Under the pieces are notes generated by a model that was given only the letters and a program-made list of their open reading frames with translations, was not told the origin of the DNA and did no database searches. Positions 50,552 to 62,500 of a stretch of DNA of 64,000 nt are shown one piece after another (positions within the stretch are counted from its first letter, which is position 1; each line of letters begins with the position of its first letter). Source of the stretch: Leptobrachium leishanense (Eukaryota > Chordata > Amphibia > Anura > Megophryidae). The stretch spans positions 152,680,101 to 152,744,100 of the forward strand of contig CM019065.1 of the NCBI GenBank assembly GCA_009667805.1, read 5' to 3'. Position numbers and translations under genes: made by a program.

Positions 50552-53500
50552 GTATGCATGACTTATGAATGGTTTAAAAGGAGGTAAAATGTGAGCGATG
50601 TACAACACATGTAACGTGGTTGTCGTGGACCTTTTAGGTTTGTTGGCTCTAGGTCAGGGGTCAGCAACCTTGGCCCTCCAGATATTTTAGAACTACTTTT
50701 CCATGTGGCTCTGCTATACTAATGGATAGCTGAGCTTCATGATAGATGTACTTCCAGAACATCTGAAGGGCCAGCGTTGCAGACCCATGCTCTAAGCACT
50801 CCTAGTTCTGCTTCATCTGTCTTCATATCATTATAGATTTGTGGGAAGATCCTAGTTGAAAACATACATAGAGACACAGATCCACACAGAAAAAGAGAAA
50901 CTGACAGATTTACATTGATAGACACACATAGAGATTTATGGAAAAGCCAAACAGTACCTGTTGGATGACTTGACAGTCAGACTCCTTGCAGTTGCTGCCT
51001 CGTTTCTCAGTTGTGCATCTCCAGCGTGCGTGATTCCTGCGGCCACTGACCCAGAACTGCACAGCTGTACTGCATGCAGGAAACTGAAGGCTATTTCCTT
51101 ACTTAGACCTTGTTGCGCCTCGTTCCTGCATTAAAGTATAAACAACAAAAAGTCTGTCGCTATACGCTAACATACTTTTGGAAAAAGGAGCGATGAATTC
51201 ATCACCAAAGGGAATAAACCCATAGAAAATGGAGAATAAATAAGCAAGTAAACTCCTACTCATAAGAGACTCAATATCCACCAAGGAATTAAGGTGACCA
51301 TCCAAATACGAGTATAAAACAATAAATCTTTATTAGAAACTTGTATTATAAATGTAAAAACTTCACTCAAAGAACTCTCAGGTCTCCGTGGTGTGGGACC
51401 AATAGATACAAAAAATATATATGCTCAAGCGCCCATATGTGTGGGATGCTAGGTCTCCTTAAAGTGGGGACCATACTGCCAATACAACAAAACCCAGAGG
51501 GAGAAAAAGTGTATATATAAATAGGAGTATAGCGAGGAATAGGCTTCTAAATAAAAGAAAAGCGCTCCACGCACGTTTCGCTGTTAGTTTAAATAGCCAG
51601 ACTGCAGTATCTATCGTCTACTACCTAGTCTCAGTACCATCAATTAGCCAGCTCCTGGAAGTCCGGACAGTCGACTTGGAAAATCACCAATCGCTCCACC
51701 GACCGTATTGAGCTTGGTCTCCAATCGATGTCTTGAAGGGGACTAACCAATCCAACCTGCGTATGTATTCTATGTCACTGCTCCTCCTGTTAGAAGCCAG
51801 TAACGTTCTCAAAAGATGAGGACAAATCAACGTGGGCCACGTCAAAGTTCTCATCTTTTTTTATAATGTTACTGCGTTTTAGTAGCCAGACTGCAGTCAG
51901 AACATTTGCTGCGGTATCTAAGCTTCGAAACGCGTGTCAAGCACTTCTATTTAGACGCCTACTACTTGCTATACTCACATATACTTTTTCTCCCTCTGGG
52001 CTTTCCTCTATTGGCGGTATGGTCCCACTTTAAGGAGATGGATACTATTTGTATCTGGACAATAGTAGGAATAGGAGATGGTAGCGCCCAGAACTCAGGA
52101 TTCAAGATATATTCACAAGAATACAATCACATTTCCACCAATTATTATATATATATAGTATTTATCTATTTATTTTTCTTTAATATTTATCCTAACGAAA
52201 CATTTATATGCATTCATCCCTCCTTTTTTTTTTATATACATTTCACCATTTAGAGAACAAATGATAAATACACTGTCATTCTAAGCAAACCGACCCCTAG
52301 GCCATATTTCATATAAAGATACCTTTATATTGGAAGGGCTATGCATTATCCATATCGGTCTTATTGAAGACAATTACACACTATGACAGATTTGCTCTTA
52401 TAAGAACATTTTTACTCACATGTATATTCTATATTAATTTTATCCCAGGACTCGGAGGCTCCTATTTTGCCATCTCTTTCTTTACTTTATTAATAGCAGC
52501 AAAGGTTTAACAGTATGAAACAAAAACTTTCCCCAACAACAGGGGTAAACACGCCCACACCCTCTCCCAGTCTGTCCACTTAGTCCCGCCCAGAGACAGG
52601 CTCCTCCTCTTTCTTTGCTGCTCTTCGGACAGATAAGTGGTTTTCTATATTTCTCTCTGTAATTTCATGCATATTTCTTGATTTTTACACTTAGTGGTTT
52701 TAGATTCTCATACTATTGTATCTGGGGACGCCGCTACCCTCCGGTGTTAGCCGCGGGGGTCGGCGCTCCCCACCGAGTCTTACCAGGAGACCAACCAGGT
52801 CCCTGCGTCTGACCCGGCACTCGCGCACTGTATTTCACCCCGCTCGGACGTATTTACGTTCATTCGGGACATTTTCCCTGCTCTTACAACAACTGCGTGC
52901 ATCTACCTAATTTTCGCGGGCTTCCCGCGCGAGGCGCGCTTCCTTCAGCAGCGGCGTTCTACCACGCCCACTTCCCTCGCGCTGATCACCATTCACTGAG
53001 AGAAGTTTAACAACTCAGCAAGGTACAGCGATGTCTGCCTCCCACCGCAGCGCGTCTCACTCTCCCTCCCGGGACTCGGGATCGGAGAGTAGCTCCAGGC
53101 ACAGAGCGGCTTCCCCTCAGGGGAATACCCCCCCTTTACCTAAAAAGCACAAACGCTCTAGCTCAGCGAAATTTGCGGCCCTCGAGGCCTCCCTCCGCTC
53201 CTCCATTACCGAGTCCATGTCTGCGGCTGTAGCAGACATGCACTACACCTTCAGACGCTCCATGGAGGAAGCAGTGACTGCTCTGCAAGCGCCCCCCCAA
53301 GTAGCCTCCTGCTCCGCTTTCCTGCAAGGGAATGTGTCCCAAGTCCAAGATCCTCATGTTAAACCCCGGGAACAATTACAGGACGCCTCCCCTAAAAGGG
53401 TATTAGACCCCCCAGCCTGCGGGCATATTGATCCCTGTCCCCCACGTCCATCTGGTGCTTATGGAGGGGCTGGCAACCCCGCAATTATGCCTTTATTGAT

Positions 53501-56500
53501 TCGCGAGTCTGATCCTCGCAAGAGAGCCCTTGACCGCGGGGCACCCAATGCGGCAGAGAACAAGAGACCCAAGGCATCACCCTGGAGTCTCGTCCCAAGA
53601 GGGACAAGTTCAGGGGAAGGCGATCCTGAGGGCGATGACGGAGATGACTCCATTACATTATACGCCCCGGTCCATGATGAGGACCTTTTGGTGGAGCCAC
53701 CCCCTATGCAGGTTGGGGATACGATCTACGACCCAGCGGGAAATCCCATGTTTAATCCCCGTGAGATTTCCCACCCAAGCTCTACCGCTTGGACCCCCCA
53801 ACCCCATATCGAACGCTGGGTCGACAGCGTTATGCGCTGCCCTCTTGACAAGGGAACTAGACTGAACCTGCGGGCAGAATGCCCTCGGCCCACCACTGCT
53901 GGTAAAACATGTATCACCCCCGAGGTGGATGAAGCCTTCCAGCAGTTCGTCGCCAACAAAGGTTGGTCGGCTAAGAAAGGCATAGATTTTGCCATAAAGA
54001 CATGCCAAGACAAATTGCTCGACACGGCTGGCCCTTTAGTTAAAGCTCTAGACATCGTTAACCACGCTAAATTAGCGGAGCTCCAACTGGATCCCTCAGA
54101 AATTGAGGAATGGCTGCAGCGCTCCCTTTGTCTGCTAGGTAACGCGAACGCTGCATTAGCATCAGAGCGCAGAAAGACTATCCTGCTAAAAATGGATACA
54201 AACCTGACCCACATGGCCGCCACCGACTTGGGCGCCAAGGCGGAAGGCCAACTCTTTGGCGACCCATTTGCTAAGAAGCTCAACACCTATGTGGGGTCCT
54301 TTTCTATGCTGGACAAGGCCGAGGCCACGATGAAAAGAGTATTCCCAGGACGGGTCTCCCACAGGGCCGGCAGAGGCAGGGGTCGCTCTGCCGGCCGAGC
54401 GGGTTACTCCCGTACCTTTGGCCCCACCTTCAACTCCACACGCTATGCTGCCGACAACCCCAGTTCCGGCTCACGATTCTTTCCATCCAGAGCCAGACCA
54501 TGGCGCGGAAACGCCTACAGAGGAGGCAGATCCTCCTATAGAAGACCCTCAGGTGAGCACCTTCCAGATTATCCCTTCATCAGGGGTGAGGGTCGGGGGT
54601 CGGCTGACCGACTTTGCGCACGCGTGGTCGCGCCTCACTACCGATGCGTGGGTCCTGGCCACGATACGGGGTTTCTCTATAGACTTTGTGGACACACCTA
54701 CACAGACACAACCCCCCGCGCCGCTCCACTTTGCGCACGCGCAGGATTTACTGATACAAGTGGAAATTCGGGACCTGCTGTCCAAAGGGGCAATCGAACC
54801 CGCCCATTCGTCCACGAACGGTTTTCTCAGCACTTTGTTTTTAGTCGCCAAAAAAGGCGGAGGTTTCCGCCCAGTCATCAACTTGAAACAGTTGAACCTA
54901 TCGGTCGTTTACCGCCATTTCCAGATGGAAGGTATTCACACGTTACGTCACGTCCTCCGGAAGGACGATTGGTTGGTCAAACTGGACCTGAAGGATGCCT
55001 ACCTGACGGTACCGGTCTGCTTGGCCCACAGGGATTTCCTCAGGTTCATCTGGCAAGATCGGGTGTGGCGGTTCACGTGCCTCCCGTTCGGCCTCTCCTC
55101 GGCACCATGGTGCTTCACGAAGCTACTGAAGCCGGTGATCGCTTCCCTACGAACCAGAGGGGTCCGCCTGATCATATACCTGGACGACATCCTCCTGATG
55201 TCCGAGTCCAGGGACACACTTCTCACGCACCTTCAATGGACAATCTCCCTCCTGCAAGAACTGGGTTTCTTGATCAATACGGGAAAATCCCTACTGTCTC
55301 CAACACACCGCATCGAATTTTTGGGTTTTCTCCTGGATTCCCACGACCTATTATTGTTCCTGCCTCCCTCCAAGATTCGGAACATCCGCAAGGAAACTTC
55401 CTCTCTCCTCCGACACTCAGCGCCTACTTTGAGGATTTTGGCCAGGGTAGTCGGTCTTCTGGCAGCGGCACGACTGGCGATCATACCAGCTCCCCTACAC
55501 TATCGGGCCCTCCAACGCCTGAAGGCCCGTTCCCTCCGAGCGGGTTCGGATTACTCGGATACAGTGTCCCTGACGGAAGACGCCCGATCAGACCTGACGT
55601 GGTGGCACTCCCAGATGACGTCTTGGAATGGCAAACACCTGTTTCCCCCTCCCCCGACTCTCACCATAGACTCCGATGCCAGCGGCCTCGGATGGGGTGC
55701 CCACTGCGACGGTGCGGAGACAGGGGGTCGATGGTCTCCCACGGAGCAGACCCGACACATCAACGTCCTGGAGCTGCTGGCGGGATTCTTCGCTGTACGC
55801 TGTTTCACACGGAACTCCCCACATCGCTCGATCCTCCTTCGCCTGGACAACTTCCCGGCAGTGCGTTACATCAACGCCATGGGGGGCCCCAGATCGGAAT
55901 CTCTGTCACTCATGGCTTCCGACTTTTGGGGATACTGCCTTCAACACGGTCTCTGGGTTCATGCCCAGTTCATCCCGGGCCTCTCCAATCGAATCGCCGA
56001 CTGGAATTCGCGTCACCTGTCGGACTCGGGCGACTGGCGGATACCTTCTTCGGTGTTCGATCAACTTCACTCACTATGGGGTCCTCTCCGCTGGGATCTG
56101 TTTGCCTCGAGATTGAACGCCCAGCTGCGGGAGTTCTTCAGCTGGAGACCGGATCCGGATGCTCTGGCAGTGGATGCCTTCCTGCAGGATTGGTCCGAGT
56201 CCCGTCATTATGCCTTCCCCCCTTCGCCCTGATTGCTCGGACGTTGGGTCACCTCCGGACGCAGGGAGCAACATTGGTCCTGATTACTCCCTTTTGGACG
56301 ACTCAACCCTGGTTCCCGACCCTCCTGGAACTCGCGATCGATGTCCCCAGGTTGCTACCCCACCGACCGGACCTTCTTCGAGACGCGGCGGGCGCACCCC
56401 ACCCTCTGGTGACGGACGGCACTCTGGATCTTCTGGCATGGCTGGTTTCCGGTTTGCCTGGCAACGCCAAGAGATTTCGATCCGGACTGGGGAACTTCTG

Positions 56501-59500
56501 TTGCAAGCATGGGCCCCGGCACCCGGAGTGCGTACGGATCTGCCTGGAACAGATGGGCTGACTGGTGTATGGGACGGCATCAAGATCCCGTTTCTGCATC
56601 TCTGAATTCGGCATTGGACTTCCTGACGTCTCTGTTCGACTCTGGCCTGGCTTTTCGCACCCTGAATGTCTACCGATCGGCAATGTCCGCGGGGCATGTT
56701 GGTTTCGCTGGGGTAGCTCTAGGACAACACCCTCTGGTCTGCCGTCTGTTGCGGGGAGCTCGCTTCGAACGACCCCCCCCCCTTCCTCGGTATTCCTCCA
56801 CGTGGGATGTTTCCCGGGTGTTAAGTTTCCTGGAAGCCTGGCCGGATAATGGGGATCTGTCCCTACGGCAGTTGTCGGCGAAACTGGTGATGCTTTTCTG
56901 TTTACTCTCTTGTAAACGTGTGGGTGATATTCGGGCCCTGGATTACCCTTCGCGTTCCTTTGGCCCGGACGGTGTCACCTTTGATGTGTCTAGACGTACT
57001 AAGACCTCTATTTCGTCTGTATTTTTTCCGTCCTACCCGGACCGTCCTTTGTTGTGCCCGGTTAGATGTCTCAGACTCTATGAGGGCCGCCTTGTGGGTT
57101 TTCGGACTGGATCTGTTTCCCCCCTGTTCCTGTCCTTCCGTGCCCCCCATCGCCCAGTGACCTCGACGTCCTTGGCTCGGTGGGTGCGCTGGTTGCTGGA
57201 GCTGGCGGGGGTCGATACTGCATCCTATGGAGCCCACTCGGTCCGGTCCGCCATGGTTTCCTCAGCGGTGGCGGCTGGCTGTCGCCTGGAGGACGTCATG
57301 CGGTCCGCGGACTGGTCGAGGGAATCTACAGCTCGGCTTTTCTATGTACGTCCTCTGAGACACTGGACAGAGACTGTTGTTGCCCAGCTTTGAATTGGCA
57401 AAATAGGAGCCTCCGAGTCCTGGGATAAAATTGAGGAATTTTCCTATTTCCATGACGGAAAGTTCTAATTTTATTAAGGACTCGGAGGCGAGTATTTTCC
57501 CCCCCTTTGGTTCCCTCCCTATCGACTGTTCCTTCATTAAACGCTTCCTCTGGTTGTCCGTGTCTTATTTACTGCGCGCGCATGCGCCTCGCGTTGTACT
57601 CTACGCCGCTTATGCGCGCATGTTCCTGAATAAAGATTTTTACGGAGACTGGTGTTTCGTATTCCTTGACTGCGCCTTGCGTTGCAAGTTGTTCATGGCT
57701 CGGTTTTAACCTCTGCCCCGTGTTTTCTTCTTCTTCTCTTCCAGCTTCGCGCTGATCGCCCTGCCTTGGCGGCATTTTTCATGGTTTCCCCACGCCCGGC
57801 CGTGTTTGGCTTCTTCGTCTCCCCGTCGGGTAGCTCCGTCTCGTCCTGGAGATTCTGACTTCTGACCTGCAAAGAAAGAGGAGGAGCCTGTCTCTGGGCG
57901 GGACTAAGTGGACAGACTGGGAGAGGGTGTGGGCGTGTTTACCCCTGTTGTTGGGGAAAGTTTTTGTTTCATACTGTTAAACCTTTGCTGCTATTAATAA
58001 AGTAAAGAAAGAGGTGGCAAAATACTCGCCTCCGAGTCCTTAATAAAATTAGAACTTTCCGTCATGGAAATAGGAAAATTCCTCAATTATCTCAATATAT
58101 TATTTCATCTACACCTTTATTCATTGGACCACGTTAATTTATCTAGTTTAGTCTGAAGAATAAAATACACATAAACAATATTGAGCAGTACTACCATAAT
58201 GGATTATAAGGATGGCATTTCTCTATACCGAGGTACATAGACTGCAATATTTTTCTTATTCCCTATACCAACTTTAATTTTTTCTCCCCTTTTTGATCTG
58301 ACAAAAGGACATCTGTGCATACTAAGTAAGAATAGCTACTTTTAACATCATTCAGTGTACATATATACACGCTGGCCATATCCTCCAATCCCTCAAGATG
58401 TATCTGAGGAATAACTCACGTCTAACATATCCGTAAATTTAACACATCATAGAGTATGTAGATCTATAGTGGTGTTGGATTGGAGGGGTCAATATAGACA
58501 CGACATAGTTCTCACATAGATCGATATTTTTATCATCAAAGAGTTAACTCCATTCTGTAACCTCCTGATCGATTTTTCCATCTATCGTCTTTTTTCCCTT
58601 TTTTGCGCTCTAATATATGTGGCGATTTGAGAGGTATAGCCTTCTTCATCTGGGATATGATATAATGTGTTGGTATGCATATTGATTGTATCTTTTTGTT
58701 GTCTTTGGCATTGTTGTCGGTGACCGAACGTTTAAGAACGAAATAAAGACTGGCTACGTCATTGACACGCATCTTGAAACGCGGAAACTTTGCATTGCGC
58801 CTGCGCAAAATGGCGCCCGACTGTCAAAACTCGGACAGACTCCATAGAGAGGCGTGGAACGCACGCCATTCGCCAATTAACAACATGTGGAATCACTTAT
58901 TTCTTGGACCTACGACACTATAACATGATGCTTGGAAGTTCTTGTTCAGATGACACCAGCTGAAGAAGCCGTGATAGCGGTGAAACGCGTCCTGGACTCT
59001 TAATTGTTTTTTTTAACTTTTGTTAATTTTATTAATTTTTTAGAACGTAATCCGGCATCTACTGGTCTTTTTTTGGGTTTGACCACACAAAACCCATAGG
59101 CGCATATCTTGAGCTTGAATAAGCTCCATCAAATGTGAGTTTACACTCCGATAGGAGTTTTCCTTTCCAATACTTATATCCAGATACACACAGAGTTTTT
59201 CTATTTGTGTCTTTATTGTATATCTGCCCATCGAGAGAGCTATGATCAACAGCAGATGGAAGGAGTGGGTTTCCTGAGAACATCTTCAGATAAATAACCC
59301 AGAGGCATCTTCCCACTCAGAGCCAGTGTTGGGGCTCTAGATTTGTGAGTGGAATTTTCTCCAAATATTAATTTGTCACCTTTTGAATATAGCATACTGC
59401 ACCAATGTAGTATTTTTTTCTCTCTTCCAATTCTCTCACATGTTGAACTTCTACGGATGTAACCACAAGATTGCCCACATATCCCTAGCGTTCTACCATT

Positions 59501-62500
59501 TCGCGCTGACCAGATACGTATTCAATTGTTACTATTTGTATCTATCGGTCCCACCCCAAGGAGACCTGATACTTCTTTAATAGAGCCTTTTGGCTCTTCA
59601 ACTATGGTTCATTTACACTGCTGAAGGGGGGACTTGTCTAATTGTGGGCAGACTATGCATGTTGAGAGTTTGGATGTATTCAGCTACTTCTGGTCTCACA
59701 TTTGTGACCTCCAGTATTCGGGGAAAGAAGTTCTGAGTTGGGGTTGAATCAATACCATATGTATCCATGGTCTCAACTATCATCCCTTTCTCTATGAGGA
59801 AGTTAAAAAGGAACATACAAAGGCTATCTCATTTTTTTTCTTGTTTGCGTGAAGTTTTTACATTTATAATTCAAGTTTCTAATAAAGATTTATTGTTTTA
59901 TACTGTAAAAATAAGAAAAACTTTTAATAAAATATATATTTCCGATTATTTATTTATTTTTTTTTTTTTTTTTTTTTCTTTCCAAAAGCAGCAGTATTGT
60001 TCACTTTTCAATAATAAAGTGAATAATATTGCTGTAATAACTCACCTTCTCATTTCCCACGGTGGCAACAAGTGTGGCGATGATGGCGCAAAGCTTTACG
60101 CATTGTTCCATCGAAAACGTGTTCAGTGTTTTATACATAGTCAGATTTTCTTTTTCATGAAACACTTTGTGCTAAAATACAAGCAAAAAAAATTTCTTAA
60201 TTTTTTTTTTAGTTTTGGTGAAAATTGCATATTTTTGAGGGGGGAGGGAGCATAACAGGTTCTCCATTTATAAATTTGTCATGAAGACTAACACATAGAA
60301 TATATAACCGCAAAGGTTTGGATTATATAAAATGTTGAAAAATAAATTTACGCAAATGATTTGAAATATGAATGGAAATTTACACTTTTGACATTTTCTG
60401 TCATAGCATTCTGGCAGGACATGCCATATACACTTAGAAATGATATAGGTTGAATCTGCTGAAAAAAAACTGATATATAATTTGTATGGGTCCTAAAGTA
60501 AAACAACTTCAAAACACGTTTAAACCTGATGAGCAGAAAACAGCCAAAATAAGCTCAGTACACGGGGATGAAATGGCTCAGCAGTGAAGGGGTAATGTTG
60601 TTCTTGTAATCCCTTATGAAATATGGTGTAGTATTCCATTAAACTGTGCTCTGCAATTCAGTCGAAACCTCCTAAGATTGGTAGATTGTTATGTTTTTGA
60701 GGAACATGTAATACAAATTGCATATTGGCATACCCTGTTTACAGGCGGTGACATTACTGTACGGAAACTGTGTGAGCTGCAAGGTGGAGAGACGTGCTGT
60801 GTGGTGGGGACGCTTTTTAAGTCCATGGAACTCCAACCCTCAATCCTACGTGAGATCAGCGAGGAGGTAAGCTTGCCATTCCAGGTAGAAATTATATAGT
60901 TCACAAAGCACATACATTTTCATGTATAGCAAAAATGTAGTCTTTCAAAACATCTGCTGAATATTCCATATATTCTACATCTTTTGGGGCTTCTACACGG
61001 TGTCTGTAATAGGGATGAATGAGACTAGAGTGATGGTATGTGGTAGATGGTGTGCAGTGGCACCACAAATTCTATATCTGACATGAAACCTATGGAAACC
61101 GTATTTACCAATACAAGTTTTGGTAATGGTTCCACTGCGTGCCTGTTTTATGCAAGATTCTTCCTGCTGACCAGCTGCTTTACCACATAGGAATATTAGA
61201 GTTGTAAGAAGTAGAATAGCACTTAAAAAAAAAAAAAAAAAATTGGGTTATTTTTACACCACCTTTTACACACATGTATGCACACGCAGCTGAGCACGCC
61301 AACATGGAAAGTTGCTTATTATTTATATAGCGGCAACAGTTTTCAAAGTGCTTTACAGTTCTGAAAGGTGAATTAAACTAACAAAATTACAAGTAACTGT
61401 ACGAACCAGAGGCATAGAGCAGGACTGTAAACTCTAGCCCCCCCCCCCAATATTTCTGAACTACACCTCCCATGATTCCCTGGCCATCTGTTGCTTTCAA
61501 AGAATTCTGGGAATTGTAGGCATGAACATCTGGGGGCCATGAGCTTGACCGCCCAGAGGCCCGTTCAATACCTCAGCAGCTGCTGAATTGATGCAGCACA
61601 GCAATTTAGTTTGCTGCAGCAGTGACTCTGAACGCTTTCGATGCGAATTGCAAAATGGGGATTTCTGTAGTTTCTGCAATATCCGCAGTTTTATTAGCAG
61701 AAACGGAGACTGAGGCCAGCTTTGAAATAACTAAAAGCAGTCAGCACAATTCCGTTTTGTATGCACACACCACAAATGATAGTTTTTATTGAATAAACGT
61801 AATGGTTACTTCTGAAAAAAATATATAATTGAACCGTAATATAAGTCTATGTGCATGGGGTAAATAATAAATTAAATATTTTTTGTGCTTTTGGTGAACA
61901 AAAACCTCAAAATTAACATTTGCTGTACGGAATTGTTACTTGCTTCATGGCTGTGGTCATCTTTAATACGTCACACTCAGCTACTCGCAGCATCTCCTCG
62001 AGTCACTGCAAATGCTACGTTAGCAGTGCTGAGCGGCTGAACGGCGTTCAATGGCAAGTTGCTAACTTAGCACTTGCAGCGGCTGAGGTATTGAACGCGC
62101 CCCAGGTGTAGAGGGGGACCTGCTCGAATGAGCTTACAGTCTCTTAATGCGCCTTTGCAATTTTTTTAATGCTGATAAAAATTTATTAAGAGTGCTTGGG
62201 GAAAAAAAAACCATAGTATATCTCATTGCAAAAATGTGTTGTTGGTAACAATGTCTTCCAGCAGATGGCAGGTCATACACTACCTTTACTGTCTTTTTTA
62301 ATTTTTCAATTCTATCAGATAAGCTTTTAATCTTCTGCAACAACTCCAGATATTCACCCAACACTGTAAACTTGGCATTTTTTCCTGGCGGCATCCCATT
62401 TGGGTGTTTCTCACCATGCCAGTGGAGTGAGGCAGCATTGTTTGTTTTGCTAGAATCAGTCGAGCATACAACGGATCGGGCAGGGCAGTGTGTTGAACCT

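Larger units (their letters stand above)
52436..58088 (+). mobile_element. DIRS-type tyrosine-recombinase retrotransposon, nearly complete
   Basis: About 5.65 kb. It has inverted terminal repeats (left 52436-52615; right about 57865-58088, with about 40 extra bases at the right tip), a gag-like ORF, reverse transcriptase/RNase H, a tyrosine recombinase, and an internal complementary region (57396-57498). The latter is the complement of the left tip joined to the complement of the right tip, as expected for copying through a circle. There is no target-site duplication beyond the shared AATT at the tips, consistent with recombinase integration. It is inserted in POLD2 intron 2, same strand. Confidence 0.93.

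Noticed and set aside
54560..56217. Continuation of the 53031 ORF as one 1176-codon protein
   Set aside because: In this interval the recognisable reverse transcriptase and RNase H motifs are in the other frame; this frame has no domain.
59613..59816. 67-codon minus frame ending in QVPPSAV as a peptide gene
   Set aside because: No domain, no context and a repeat-rich setting.
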